From Calditrichota bacterium (GTDB lineage: Bacteria; Calditrichota; Calditrichia; RBG-13-44-9), in the NCBI GenBank assembly GCA_016934605.1, contig JAFGSO010000172.1:1-35285 (forward strand): a DNA stretch of 35,285 bases, in the 5' to 3' direction. How positions within the stretch are numbered: position 1 is the first letter of the stretch; every line of letters begins with the position of its first letter. This document shows, piece after piece, positions 1 through 9,109 of this stretch. Below the pieces are notes generated by a model. That model did no database searches, was not told the origin of the DNA, and worked only from the letters and a program-made list of their open reading frames with translations. The translations under genes were made by a program, and so were the position numbers.

Positions 1-2468
1 TAAATTCTTTCCCAGTTACTCTTTTCACCGGTATAACCACTACTGAGAATTACCGACAGGTGTGGATCTTTGCGAAGTAGTTCTTCAATGAGTTCCAAAC
101 CATTGCGATCTGGAAGCACAACATCAGAAAAAACCAGCCTTATATCTTCTTTCTGCTGATCGTATACTCTAAGCGCCTCGCTATAATTCGAAACAGCATA
201 TACCCTATATCCGTTATTGTTCAAAGCCTGTACAATAAAATCCCTGATCTCGGAATCATCTTCCACAAGAAGAATGACTTCCCCGTTGCCCTGAAAATCC
301 TGCAGTGATAATTTTTCGGCGGTAGCCTCCCCGGCCTCCTTAAAAGTTGCCGGAAAATAGATAGTGAAGGTAGTGCCTTCTTTTAGTTTGCTGTCCACAT
401 TTATCCAACCCTCATGCTGCGAAATAATTCCGTATATTACAGATAACCCCAGTCCGGTTCCCTTGCCAACTTCTTTGGTGGTAAAAAATGGCTCAAAAAT
501 ATGATTTACGATCTCTTCACTCATTCCTTCACCGGTATCCGAAAATCTAAATATTACAAATTTCCCCGGCCTGGATTTCGGAATATTTCGAACATCCGAC
601 TCCGTCAATATTATATTATGAGTATTCAGAGTTATTAAACCGCCCTTCGGCATGGCATCACGGGCATTCACTGCAAGATTCATAATCACCTGCTCGATGT
701 TGCCTTCATCTGCCCAGATTTTCCATAACTTGTTGTTCAAATCAGTTTTTATCTCAATATCCTCCCCGATTACCCTCTCCAGCATCATCAGCATATTTCT
801 GATTATCTCATTAATATTTATCGATGAGGGAGACATCATCTGTTTACGGCTGAAGAGAAGCAACTGATTGGTTAAATTACCGGCCCGCTGAACCGATTTT
901 TGAATCTGTTTCATATTACGTTCCAGCATATCCAGATCCCGGATATTCATCAGGGAAAGATCGGTATATCCTTTGATACTGGTTAACAGATTGTTGAAAT
1001 CATGAGCCATACCGCCCGCCAGAGTTCCGATGGCCTCCATTTTCTGCGCCTGAAGCAGCTGAGCTCTCATATTTTCCTGTTCGTTTTCCAGCTCTTTATG
1101 ACGACTAATGTCGGAAGTCGTCCCGATCATCCTGTAAGGCTCTCCTTCTTTATCCGTCAGAAAAGTTCCACTTACCTGAAACCACTTGATCCGTCCCTCA
1201 CGGTGTAACATCCGATAGGACACCTCCAGATGATTAGTCCTGCCCTTAATGTAATCTTCTACTCTCTGTCGCACCAGGGTCAAATCATCCGGATGAACAT
1301 GTTTTATCCAGCTTTCAATATTATTTTCAATTTCATAATCATCATAACCGAGCAATGCCTTCAGGATAGGATCTATAAAAATCTCACCGGTTTTCATGTC
1401 CCAGTCCCATACTCCAACACTACCGGCTGTTGTGGCCATTTTATATCTTCGTTCACTCTCCCATAAGGCCTCTTCTGCATTTTTCTTTTCGGTAATATCT
1501 TCATAGCTACCAAACAAACCTATGACCTCCCCATTTTCATTTATCAGGGGGATTTTGGTTGTTCTCAGCCACAGTTGTTTCCCGTTCTCCCTTACCTGCG
1601 GCTCCTCATAGTTGATCTTAGAAATGTTTTTTGCTATAATTTCTTGGTCATCCGACCGATATAGCGGAGCAGTTTCCTTCCAGGAAAGTTCAAAATCATT
1701 TTTCCCGATAATTTCCTCTGGTGAGTTCAAACCTGCATCGGTTGCGAAAGCTTTGTTACATCCGAGATAACGAAATTTTTTATCCTTCCAGAAGAGTCTC
1801 ACCGGAATCGTATCCATAACCAGCTGTAACATCTGCCGGGATTCCTGAAGATCTTCCCGGATCTTTTTCAGGTTCCGCTTTGTTCGCAAGGAACTTATTG
1901 CATAAGTCAGATTTCCGGCAATATTTTGAAATAATTTGATCTCGATATCATGAAATAATTCCGGTTCTTCAGAATAAATAGCAATTAATCCCAGTAATTT
2001 GAAATTTTCTCTAAGTGGAATGATTATAAAAGACTTAAAATTATATTTTTGGGCAAGCCTAGTCAATTTTTTATCCGGGACTCCGGAATTAATTTTCCAG
2101 TTAATAACTGAAATTTCATCCTTGAAAACATCTTTGATTCTACTCAGATCCCCCAGTAACGAACCCTTCTCCTGTATGAATTCATTGAATTGTTTCTCTG
2201 AGATTCCAGATGAAATTTGACGAATATCTTCTTCAGAACCTTCACTTTTAATTATTGCTATACAGCAGAATTTATAAATCTCGGATCCGGCCACTTTTTG
2301 ACAAACTTCAACTAGTACTTTATCTTCATCTTCAATGGCTGGAAGTACCATCGGGCTTTCCAGGAAAAGTCTGAGAACCCTGAACCAGCGAATGTTGTAT
2401 TCGCCGGGAAAGATATTTTCCTGAAATCCAATAAGCTGTTCTTTATTTATTTTTTGGTTACTCATCAT
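1..2468 (-). CDS. Hybrid histidine kinase (GAF-like, PAS-PAS, HisKA, HATPase, REC), 3' end outside window
   Basis: This ORF is absent from the supplied track because it runs off the left edge; I read it by translating the complement. Start is ATG at 2468 or the adjacent ATG at 2465; an in-frame TAA lies just upstream. About 822 residues are visible. In order: a GAF-like N-terminal domain (about 25-190), two PAS domains (about 200-320 and 325-450), a dimerisation/phosphoacceptor domain with GGMAHDFNN (His near 489), an intact ATPase domain (NLAVNARDAMP, DTGEGM, GKGTGLGLS), and a receiver domain (LLVEDD; phosphoacceptor Asp in FSDVVLP near 782) that reaches the window edge. There are no obvious transmembrane segments, so it is probably a cytoplasmic sensor. 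Established family role: autophosphorylation on His, then transfer to the receiver. The signal and partner are unknown. No downstream regulator is visible. Confidence 0.93.
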   Translation of the reverse strand, partial: MMSNQKINKEQLIGFQENIFPGEYNIRWFRVLRLFLESPMVLPAIEDEDKVLVEVCQKVAGSEIYKFCCIAIIKSEGSEEDIRQISSGISEKQFNEFIQEKGSLLGDLSRIKDVFKDEISVINWKINSGVPDKKLTRLAQKYNFKSFIIIPLRENFKLLGLIAIYSEEPELFHDIEIKLFQNIAGNLTYAISSLRTKRNLKKIREDLQESRQMLQLVMDTIPVRLFWKDKKFRYLGCNKAFATDAGLNSPEEIIGKNDFELSWKETAPLYRSDDQEIIAKNISKINYEEPQVRENGKQLWLRTTKIPLINENGEVIGLFGSYEDITEKKNAEEALWESERRYKMATTAGSVGVWDWDMKTGEIFIDPILKALLGYDDYEIENNIESWIKHVHPDDLTLVRQRVEDYIKGRTNHLEVSYRMLHREGRIKWFQVSGTFLTDKEGEPYRMIGTTSDISRHKELENEQENMRAQLLQAQKMEAIGTLAGGMAHDFNNLLTSIKGYTDLSLMNIRDLDMLERNMKQIQKSVQRAGNLTNQLLLFSRKQMMSPSSININEIIRNMLMMLERVIGEDIEIKTDLNNKLWKIWADEGNIEQVIMNLAVNARDAMPKGGLITLNTHNIILTESDVRNIPKSRPGKFVIFRFSDTGEGMSEEIVNHIFEPFFTTKEVGKGTGLGLSVIYGIISQHEGWINVDSKLKEGTTFTIYFPATFKEAGEATAEKLSLQDFQGNGEVILLVEDDSEIRDFIVQALNNNGYRVYAVSNYSEALRVYDQQKEDIRLVFSDVVLPDRNGLELIEELLRKDPHLSVILSSGYTGEKSNWERI

Positions 2469-2821
2469 AATCCATTAATAAAAAACCGTCTTGATATTCA
2501 CTGACAAAACCCCTTATCAGAATGTTATATGGTTATATAATATACATATTTATCTGAGTTTTGCAACCTCAAGTTTGCCTGCTTTAAAATCTTTGGATCT
2601 TATAAAATGTTTTTAAAACATCTGGTTTTGCAAATTTGAAAAAAGATGATAACTACTAGCTGATTTAGGAATTTGGTACAAGGTCTATCCAGAAATTTCA
2701 CCGATCCAAATATCTGTTTATGATAATTTTTATTGTATATCTTCCCCGGAAAGCTCCTCCCGCTGGAACAATGATTTCGGAAAAATCCAACCAGAAATTT
2801 TTGCTTTAGCACAATTGATCA
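2469..2821. other. Non-coding gap, 353 bases
   Basis: It contains the candidate kinase promoter (2539-2566). The remainder is AT-rich. The only ORF (2600-2812, minus, GTG start) has no recognisable fold or ribosome-binding site and I do not call it. No terminator hairpin with a T-run is visible behind the VanZ-like gene. Confidence 0.5.
2539..2566 (-). promoter_or_regulatory. Candidate sigma70-type promoter of the left-edge histidine kinase
   Basis: On the minus strand TTGCAA is followed, after 16 bases, by TATATT, about 75 bases upstream of the kinase start. Both hexamers are close to consensus. This is pattern matching only. Confidence 0.35.
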
Positions 2822-3766
2822 TCACGCTGTTATGCTCAACCGGACATCATCAATATAAATTTCTACAGGCTTTTTCAGTTCAACAGAGAATAAGCCAAAA
2901 CCAAAAATGTCGTCTAATTGCATCCGACGGTTCAGGGGTGCCTCCCGTACTTCATCTAGCGAGATACTGATATGGTTCCAGCCGGGAATCAGTTTAAACC
3001 TTTTATTGAATCGGTCCTCATATTTCTCTCCTGTCATTACATGTAAGCGGTCATGAATACGGCAGGTAATCTGGATATGCTCGTTTTCAGTGTTATAAAT
3101 ACTGAACTTTAAGTAATTATACTCACTCCAATCCTTTGGAAAATACTTGAGAAAAATCCCGGAATACTTTTCTGTTGTTAGAAGAACTCTGCAAGAAAAA
3201 TCCCCTTTACAGACTGGATTATTCGAAATAGACATCCGGTTATCTGATTCCCAGCGTTTCAGTTCGGACTTTCTCTCAAAATCCGAAAAAATGGGGAATT
3301 CCTGATATGCTCGGTATTCATCCCTCAACGAGCTTACGGGGGCCATTATTTCCAAAAAGATGAGAAATATCAGGAGAATCCTTGCTGCTAATAAATTTTT
3401 CTGTGAAAATTTGCTTAACCTCTGTGAAAAAAACAGCCAGCCGGCCAGAGCGCCTAACGTATTTCTCCAAAGATCACCAAATTCAGCAATTCTGGAAAAA
3501 TGAACCTGAATCCATTCAATACCCAGACCTGAAAAAAAACTTATGAGAAAGACCAGTACAAGTTGAAAAAAAGGATCTTTTTTCTTCAAGTATCCCCATT
3601 TATGCAACAAAACGGCAGTCAAAAAAGTATAGAATATTATGTGTCCCAGATTCCAGGCACTTTTGAAGGATCTGCTCGAATGATAATCAGGACCACCGAA
3701 AAAGAGAAGAACGGCAAATACGATAATTATCAGATATATAAGAGCATCGAAATAACGATTTTTCAT
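2822..3766 (-). CDS. VanZ-like membrane protein with C-terminal beta-sandwich (carbohydrate-binding-like) domain
   Basis: 314 residues from an ATG at 3766. The first about 150 residues carry four or five hydrophobic segments (about 8-25, 38-57, 68-82, 103-115, 128-146) and the VanZ-family pattern: GIEWIQ (Glu84, Gln87), Arg92, then GDLWRNTLGALAG (Asp98, Asn102). Residues about 155-314 are hydrophilic, rich in predicted beta strands, and end in YIDDVRL, which resembles the CIA30/galactose-binding-like folds of surface proteins. VanZ itself is linked to teicoplanin resistance, but most VanZ-like proteins are uncharacterised membrane proteins, so no resistance function is implied. The added C-terminal domain suggests an extracytoplasmic ligand, possibly a glycan. 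It stands alone, divergent from the operon at 4011. Confidence 0.85.
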   Translation of the reverse strand: MKNRYFDALIYLIIIVFAVLLFFGGPDYHSSRSFKSAWNLGHIIFYTFLTAVLLHKWGYLKKKDPFFQLVLVFLISFFSGLGIEWIQVHFSRIAEFGDLWRNTLGALAGWLFFSQRLSKFSQKNLLAARILLIFLIFLEIMAPVSSLRDEYRAYQEFPIFSDFERKSELKRWESDNRMSISNNPVCKGDFSCRVLLTTEKYSGIFLKYFPKDWSEYNYLKFSIYNTENEHIQITCRIHDRLHVMTGEKYEDRFNKRFKLIPGWNHISISLDEVREAPLNRRMQLDDIFGFGLFSVELKKPVEIYIDDVRLSITA

Positions 3767-3890
3767 GCCAGATTACCGGGTTTATCAAATAAATATGTTA
3801 AACGCAATCGGTTTATAATAAACTGCACCCATGGGCCAATATAAGTTCCTCCGGAAGTCTTTGAAAAATAATTTTCAATATCCATTGTAC

Positions 3891-3920
3891 TTTACAACAG
3901 CCTATAGTCTGACTTATATT
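3891..3920 (+). promoter_or_regulatory. Candidate sigma70-type promoter of the 4011-8795 operon
   Basis: TTTACA, an 18-base spacer, then TATATT; each hexamer matches five of six consensus bases. It lies about 90 bases upstream of the first start codon, in the divergent gap. Not experimentally supported. Confidence 0.4.
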
Positions 3921-4010
3921 CTGAAATGCAAAATTATTTTTGAACTTTTAATCTGAAATTCGGTAATAAAAATATTAATTATTTCACAACTTCTATTAGT
4001 AGTCAAAAAA

Positions 4011-6851
4011 ATGAAGCAATTTTCACTGATTATTTTTCTGATTTTATCCCTTTCCATTTTCTTGCCGGAAAAATCTGAGTCACAATGGTATTATTACGGA
4101 CGGAATAAAGTTCAATACACAGATTTCGAATGGCATGTTCTTAAAACAGATCATTTTGATATTTACTATTACCCTGAGATGGCAGAGCTCGCGGAAAAAG
4201 GAGCCGCATTCGCAGAGGAGAGTTATCGCTATCTGGAAAACAAATTTAATTTCACAATTAACAGGCGGATCCCGCTCATCTTCTACAGTTCCCATCTCCA
4301 TTTTCAGCAAACCAATATAACCCCTTACTTTGTGCCGGAAGGAGTCGGCGGATTTTTTGAATTTCTAAAGGGTCGGGTTGTTATACCGAGCGATGGAAAC
4401 ATCAACCAGTTCCGTAAAGTCATTTTCCATGAACTGGTGCACGTTTTCATGCATAGTAAGATTTATTTCGAAAACAAAGAACATTCTCGATTTGAGGGTA
4501 CTTATCCCCCGCTCTGGTATGTGGAGGGACTTGCAGAATACTGGTCCTCTGAATGGGATGCCCAGGCGGAAATGGTGATAAGGGATGCTGTTTTGAACAA
4601 TTATATTGTTCCGCTTTCCAATATGTATCAGATAAACGGAACCTTTATGATGTACAAGGAAGGTCAGGCTATTCTCACCTACATAGCCAACACCTACGGC
4701 GAAGAAAAAATTCTTCAATTGATGGAAGAGATCTGGAAATATGGAAAATTCTCAGATGTTTTTCAGGAGGTTGTTGGAAAAACCTATGAACAGTTCGATC
4801 AGGAATGGCTGTATTATCTGAAAAAAAAGTACTATCCCCTTATGGAAGACAATGATTTTTCAAAAATGATAACGTATTCGGTTGTCACACGGGGATATAA
4901 CTTTAAACCGGCTTATTATAAAGATGTCAACGATGAGGAATATGTTGTGTTTTTCGGAAACCGGGGCGGTTACTCAAATATCTATATTAAAGATCTACGT
5001 CCTTTCCGGCTGGAACAGAAAGAGAAAGCGGAAATTCTGGTTAAGGGAGAAAGAACTCCGGATTTTGAATCACTCCATCTTTTTTCCAGCAAAATTGATG
5101 TTGATAAAGCAGGGAATCTTACATTTTCCTCCAAGAGTGGTGAGAATGACGCCCTCTACATTTACAGCATACCGGAGCGTCGGGTGCTAAAAAAACATCA
5201 ATGGTCGCAGATTGTCGCAATTTCCTCTCCATCATTCTCTCCGGACGGACATAAAGTCGTCTTTGCAGGAGTGGATTTCAGCGGAAAACAGGATCTTTAT
5301 ATTCTGGATCGGAATGAAAATTATTTAATCCGTTTAACCGATGATTTTTATGAAGATAAAGCTCCTTCTTTCTCTCCGGACGGACGAAAAATCGTTTTTT
5401 CTTCCGATAGAACCATGCATGGGAAAGACTGGTGTTACAACCTCTTTATCTACGATCTGGATACAGACCTGATACATTATGTAACATACGGCCGATTTCA
5501 GGACGAGACACCGGTCTGGAGTCCTGATGGTCAATATATCGCATTCACATCCAACAGGGATACTTCTTTGAATTTGTGGATAGCAGATTTATCTGACATA
5601 CAGGACTGGGAAATCGGATTTTATGATCGGGTAAAGCTAAAACAGATTTCCCGGTTTATTAATGCTGCTTTCGATCCGGAATGGACAGACGATAACCGTT
5701 TACTTTTTACTGTTTATGAGAACAATCGTTTTGAGATCCGAATGATGGACAAAATTAAAGAAAAAAGTGACTCCACTCAGTCCATTGTCAAGAATGAAAA
5801 AATGTTCGGACATCGCCAGTGGAAATATAATCGTGTTCCCGGAAGCAAAATACAATCGAAACTACGCTATCAGAAAAAATATGATCTTGATATTGCTCAG
5901 GCCCAGGTCAGCCAGGATCCGTTCTGGGGGACCACCGGTGGAGCGGTTTTTGCATTCACGGATATCCTGGGAAATGATCAATATTATTTCATGCTGTACA
6001 ACAATGCTCAGAGTCGAGGTGATTTTTTCAAGAGTTTTAACGGAGCAGTTACCAAAGTTTCTCTGGAAAACCGCCTTAATCACGCCTATGGCCTTTTCCG
6101 CTTTTCAGGAAGATATTTTAATTATAAAGACGGCTATTTCTATGAAGATAGGGTTGGAGGATTCTTTACCCTCAGCTATCCATTCTCACAATATAACCGA
6201 ATGGAATTTAATACCAACCTGAGTTATTCGGATAAGGATGTTATTGGACTGGACAGACGACATGCCATTATCACTTCCAATTCAATATCTTTTGTATCGG
6301 ATAATTCCATATGGTGGTATACCGGTCCCATGGAAGGTCATCGATATAATATTTCTGTGGGCAATACCTACGATTTGAGATGGTCGAATGTCAACTATTA
6401 CACATTCAGAGCGGATCTCAGACAGTATACCCGTCTCGCACCCCGGCTGAGTCATGCCATCCGTGTACTCCTGCTATATAATGAAGGGAAAGATTCCCGC
6501 TGGTACTATCTTGGGGGAAGCTGGGATCTGCGGGGATACCGGCAATGGTCTATCCGCGGGGAAAAAATCTTTTTTTTATCCAATGAACTAAGATTCCCAT
6601 TTATCGATTACATCGGTATTAAATTTCCATTCCTGGGTCTTGGTTTTCGGGCCATTCATGGAGCACTTTTCCTCGATGCAGGGAATGCATGGAATGACGA
6701 GTGGAATGGTTTGCTGGGAAGTACCGGTTTTGGTTTTCGCATGAATTTCGGAGGATTTCTGGTACTCAGACTGGACATTGGTAAAAAAACTGATTTCAGA
6801 GAATTTACTTCCGATTGGTTTACTCAATTCTTTTTTGGATGGGATTTCTGA
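4011..6851 (+). CDS. Outer-membrane protein: peptidase-MA-like domain, TolB-type beta-propeller, C-terminal beta-barrel
   Basis: 946 residues. A signal peptide (about 1-24) is followed by a gluzincin-like metallopeptidase region with HELVH at 140-144 and a second acidic motif, EGLAE, at 172-176, matching the HExxH...E zinc site of the peptidase MA family. Residues about 290-610 contain TolB/WD40-like repeats with the SPDG signature (FSPDGHKVVF, FSPDGRKIVF, WSPDGQYIAF). The last about 300 residues look like an outer-membrane barrel: alternating aromatic strands, an LGGSWDLRGY motif resembling the Omp85/surface-antigen GG..RGY loop, and a terminal Phe (GWDF), the usual barrel-assembly signal. 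Inferred role: surface or periplasm-facing protease or assembly factor in the outer membrane. It is first in an operon; its TGA overlaps the next ATG by one base. Substrate unknown. Confidence 0.88.
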   Translation: MKQFSLIIFLILSLSIFLPEKSESQWYYYGRNKVQYTDFEWHVLKTDHFDIYYYPEMAELAEKGAAFAEESYRYLENKFNFTINRRIPLIFYSSHLHFQQTNITPYFVPEGVGGFFEFLKGRVVIPSDGNINQFRKVIFHELVHVFMHSKIYFENKEHSRFEGTYPPLWYVEGLAEYWSSEWDAQAEMVIRDAVLNNYIVPLSNMYQINGTFMMYKEGQAILTYIANTYGEEKILQLMEEIWKYGKFSDVFQEVVGKTYEQFDQEWLYYLKKKYYPLMEDNDFSKMITYSVVTRGYNFKPAYYKDVNDEEYVVFFGNRGGYSNIYIKDLRPFRLEQKEKAEILVKGERTPDFESLHLFSSKIDVDKAGNLTFSSKSGENDALYIYSIPERRVLKKHQWSQIVAISSPSFSPDGHKVVFAGVDFSGKQDLYILDRNENYLIRLTDDFYEDKAPSFSPDGRKIVFSSDRTMHGKDWCYNLFIYDLDTDLIHYVTYGRFQDETPVWSPDGQYIAFTSNRDTSLNLWIADLSDIQDWEIGFYDRVKLKQISRFINAAFDPEWTDDNRLLFTVYENNRFEIRMMDKIKEKSDSTQSIVKNEKMFGHRQWKYNRVPGSKIQSKLRYQKKYDLDIAQAQVSQDPFWGTTGGAVFAFTDILGNDQYYFMLYNNAQSRGDFFKSFNGAVTKVSLENRLNHAYGLFRFSGRYFNYKDGYFYEDRVGGFFTLSYPFSQYNRMEFNTNLSYSDKDVIGLDRRHAIITSNSISFVSDNSIWWYTGPMEGHRYNISVGNTYDLRWSNVNYYTFRADLRQYTRLAPRLSHAIRVLLLYNEGKDSRWYYLGGSWDLRGYRQWSIRGEKIFFLSNELRFPFIDYIGIKFPFLGLGFRAIHGALFLDAGNAWNDEWNGLLGSTGFGFRMNFGGFLVLRLDIGKKTDFREFTSDWFTQFFFGWDF

Positions 6852-8017
6852 TGAAACTGGCAATTCGGATGAATAAATACAAAATATTTCTACTGGTTTT
6901 ATCATTATCGACGGGATGTATTTTGTCCTGCAGCGGACTTATCAAATTAAAGGTCTCTGAAGAGGAACTGAGCTCAGACCAGGAAAAATGGACAACTGTA
7001 TTCTCATCCAATAACCGGCATAATTCGGTGGATTCAGACCTCATTCCCCCGTACCGGATCGCCTGGAGGAAAGGATACAAGTCTGTTATAACAGATCAAC
7101 CCCTGGCTGTGGCAGACCATCTGATATTTACCACCCGGAATGGAAACCTGGCTTTCCTGAATATATCCAAAGGTCAGATGCTTGGCGATGGACGGATTGC
7201 CCCTGGATTCGACCATGCCCCCGTCATTGAAAATTCCACTTTATTCTACGGCGCCAGTCTGGGAGAAAAAACTCTGGTAGCTTTGAATATGTTGAACCTG
7301 AAAAAAATCTGGGAAACCAAACTGGGACATGTTTATACCTCTCCTGTGATATGGAAGGAAAATATATACGTCGGGACCAATAATAATAAAATAGCAGCAG
7401 TGAATAAGAACAATGGTGAAAAAATCTGGCAATTCGATGCTGGCGCTTCTCCGGTTGGAATACCTGCAGAAAATGAGGGAAGATTATTTTTTTCTGATAT
7501 TCAGGGAAATCTGTATTGTCTGGATGCGGAAAGTGGAAAGGAAATCTGGAGAAAAACTCTTGAAACGAATGTATACAGCGGACCTGTAATTGCTGACGGG
7601 CGCTTATTCATCGGAACAACTGCCGGAACATTCTTCGCATTTTCTGCTGACTCTGGTAAGTTTTTATGGAGGACGCAAACTGAGGGTGCCATCTTTGGAC
7701 ATGCCTCTTACAGAGACGGTGTGGTTTACTTTGGAAATAATGCTCATGCAGTTCATGCCCTAAGGGCAGAAGATGGTAGTAAATTATGGAGTTTCAAAAC
7801 AGGCGGTATTGTAAATACAACACCTCTGGCCGGCAGAGAATATATATATGTTCTCTCCTGGGATAAAAAACTGTATATAATTTCCAGATTGGATGGTGAG
7901 GAGGTTTATCATATGGAATTTAATAAACCATTCAAGTCATCGCCGTTGATATATCGGAATAAATTGATTATACACACCGCAAATGATGATATCATTTGTT
8001 TGGAAAGCAGGGAATAG
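6851..8017 (+). CDS. BamB-like PQQ-type beta-propeller, probable lipoprotein
   Basis: 388 residues if started at 6851, where the ATG overlaps the preceding TGA (TGATG). The track start at 6815 would run 37 bases into the upstream gene and is less likely; an in-frame ATG at 6869 is also possible. The N-terminus is a hydrophobic signal followed by Cys residues (STGC, LSC), compatible with a lipoprotein signal, although neither is an ideal lipobox. The body consists of repeated blades with the pattern G..LW....G (GEKIWQFDAG, GKEIWRKTL, GKFLWRTQTEG, GSKLWSFKTGG), typical of the PQQ-like eight-bladed propeller of BamB. BamB helps the BAM complex fold outer-membrane proteins; a place directly behind a barrel-containing protein fits an envelope-assembly role, though orthology to BamB is not established. 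Confidence 0.87.
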   Translation: MKLAIRMNKYKIFLLVLSLSTGCILSCSGLIKLKVSEEELSSDQEKWTTVFSSNNRHNSVDSDLIPPYRIAWRKGYKSVITDQPLAVADHLIFTTRNGNLAFLNISKGQMLGDGRIAPGFDHAPVIENSTLFYGASLGEKTLVALNMLNLKKIWETKLGHVYTSPVIWKENIYVGTNNNKIAAVNKNNGEKIWQFDAGASPVGIPAENEGRLFFSDIQGNLYCLDAESGKEIWRKTLETNVYSGPVIADGRLFIGTTAGTFFAFSADSGKFLWRTQTEGAIFGHASYRDGVVYFGNNAHAVHALRAEDGSKLWSFKTGGIVNTTPLAGREYIYVLSWDKKLYIISRLDGEEVYHMEFNKPFKSSPLIYRNKLIIHTANDDIICLESRE

Positions 8018-8030
8018 CAGAGGAATGAAA

Positions 8031-8795
8031 ATGAATAAATTAATCCTCATAATTTTGTTATTATCCTCTCTGGCCTGGGCCGGGGGACAAAAAATTGCCC
8101 ATTTGACCATATACTCTTCATCCGACGATATTGAAATCAGATTGAATTCGGCATTGCTTGGAAAAACGCCCATCCAAAAGCTCAGTCTGCAGGAAGGTCA
8201 TTATATCATAGAAGCTGTCAACAAAAATTCTGGTGTCTGGAGTGCTGAAAATGTTACCCGTGATATATTTCTTCAGAAAGGACAGGATACTACCATATAT
8301 ATTCATTTTCCTAAAATGGTGAAAATAAATTCCGTGCCCTATCACGCCAAACTGACACTGGATGACCAGTTCATCGGTCTCACACCGGCAACACTTGAAT
8401 ATGAAACCTACCGGGGGAAAAAATTCCTGCTCGAGAAATCCGGATATAAACCGGCAACTTTTGTTTTGGAGAATGACAAACCGCAGTTTTATACACTTGA
8501 ACCACTGGTTTTGAACAGGAATGAGGAAGAGAAACATTCATTCAGTCATTCACTTTTCCAATCGAATCTCAAAACAAAATTTTTATTCCTGACAGGAACC
8601 GTGGTAACGCACTGGCTTGCTTTTTATCTGAAAAATGAAGCGGATGATAATTTTGAGAAGTACTCTGTTACCGGCAATCCTGTTTTGATGAAAAAATACT
8701 GGGATAATACGCAAAAATATGATAGATGGTCCGATATTTCTCTGGGTGTATCTTATGCCTTGCTCGGTGGGTTAATATATACTGTAATCAAATAA
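8031..8795 (+). CDS. PEGA-domain envelope protein
   Basis: 254 residues. I prefer ATG 8031 because AGAGG at 8019-8023 gives a seven-base spacing, and it yields a clean signal peptide ending in AWA; ATG 8025 and the track start at 7983 sit on or before the ribosome-binding site. Two PEGA-like beta repeats follow (about 25-90, with LLGKTPIQKLSLQEGHY, and about 95-150, with FIGLTPATLEYE and GYKPATF). PEGA domains occur in surface-layer and cell-wall-associated proteins. Two hydrophobic stretches near the C-terminus (about 182-200 and 235-254) suggest membrane anchoring. Last gene of the operon, 13 bases after the PQQ propeller. Specific function unknown. Confidence 0.85.
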   Translation: MNKLILIILLLSSLAWAGGQKIAHLTIYSSSDDIEIRLNSALLGKTPIQKLSLQEGHYIIEAVNKNSGVWSAENVTRDIFLQKGQDTTIYIHFPKMVKINSVPYHAKLTLDDQFIGLTPATLEYETYRGKKFLLEKSGYKPATFVLENDKPQFYTLEPLVLNRNEEEKHSFSHSLFQSNLKTKFLFLTGTVVTHWLAFYLKNEADDNFEKYSVTGNPVLMKKYWDNTQKYDRWSDISLGVSYALLGGLIYTVIK

Positions 8796-8948
8796 AGTTT
8801 TGTAGTATAAATAAACAAATTCTGAAAATGATATTTATAACTTCCGATTTACACCAAAAATTTCATCCCGTAGGTGATCCACCAAGAAGTAATCCCATCA
8901 GGAGAATCCATTTTTACTATCAGTTAATCATTCCTATTTAAATATGTA

Positions 8949-8964
8949 TGGCCTGTGCTTGGCA
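8949..8964 (+). promoter_or_regulatory. Candidate sigma54 (-24/-12) promoter
   Basis: TGGCCTGTGCTTGGCA preserves the required GG-N10-GC spacing and matches TGGC and the terminal GCA of the TGGCAC-N5-TTGC consensus; one -12 base differs. Transcription would begin near 8975. An NtrC-type activator is encoded at 26403-27761, but no linkage is shown. Confidence 0.35.
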
Positions 8965-9074
8965 TGATTAAAGGAATGATATCATATAATCTCTGAATTT
9001 ATAAGGTAAGTATTAACATTTTAATAATTTTTCAGAAGTTTTTCATATAAAGAAAAAACTCTTCAAAAAAAGAC

Positions 9075-9103
9075 TTGACAAGGTTAGGATTTTTATGTAT
9101 TTT
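9075..9103 (+). promoter_or_regulatory. Candidate sigma70-type promoter for a short RNA or leader
   Basis: A perfect TTGACA, a 17-base spacer, then TATTTT. The expected start point is near 9110, only about 36 bases before the terminator stem at 9146. Confidence 0.5.
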
Positions 9104-9109
9104 TTGATC

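Noticed and set aside
2600-2812. 70-residue minus-strand ORF behind the VanZ-like gene
   Set aside because: GTG start without ribosome-binding site, low-complexity basic/aromatic composition, no recognisable motif; probably chance.
2822-3766. Teicoplanin/vancomycin resistance gene
   Set aside because: Only the general VanZ-like domain is shared; no van cluster is present, so resistance is not supported.
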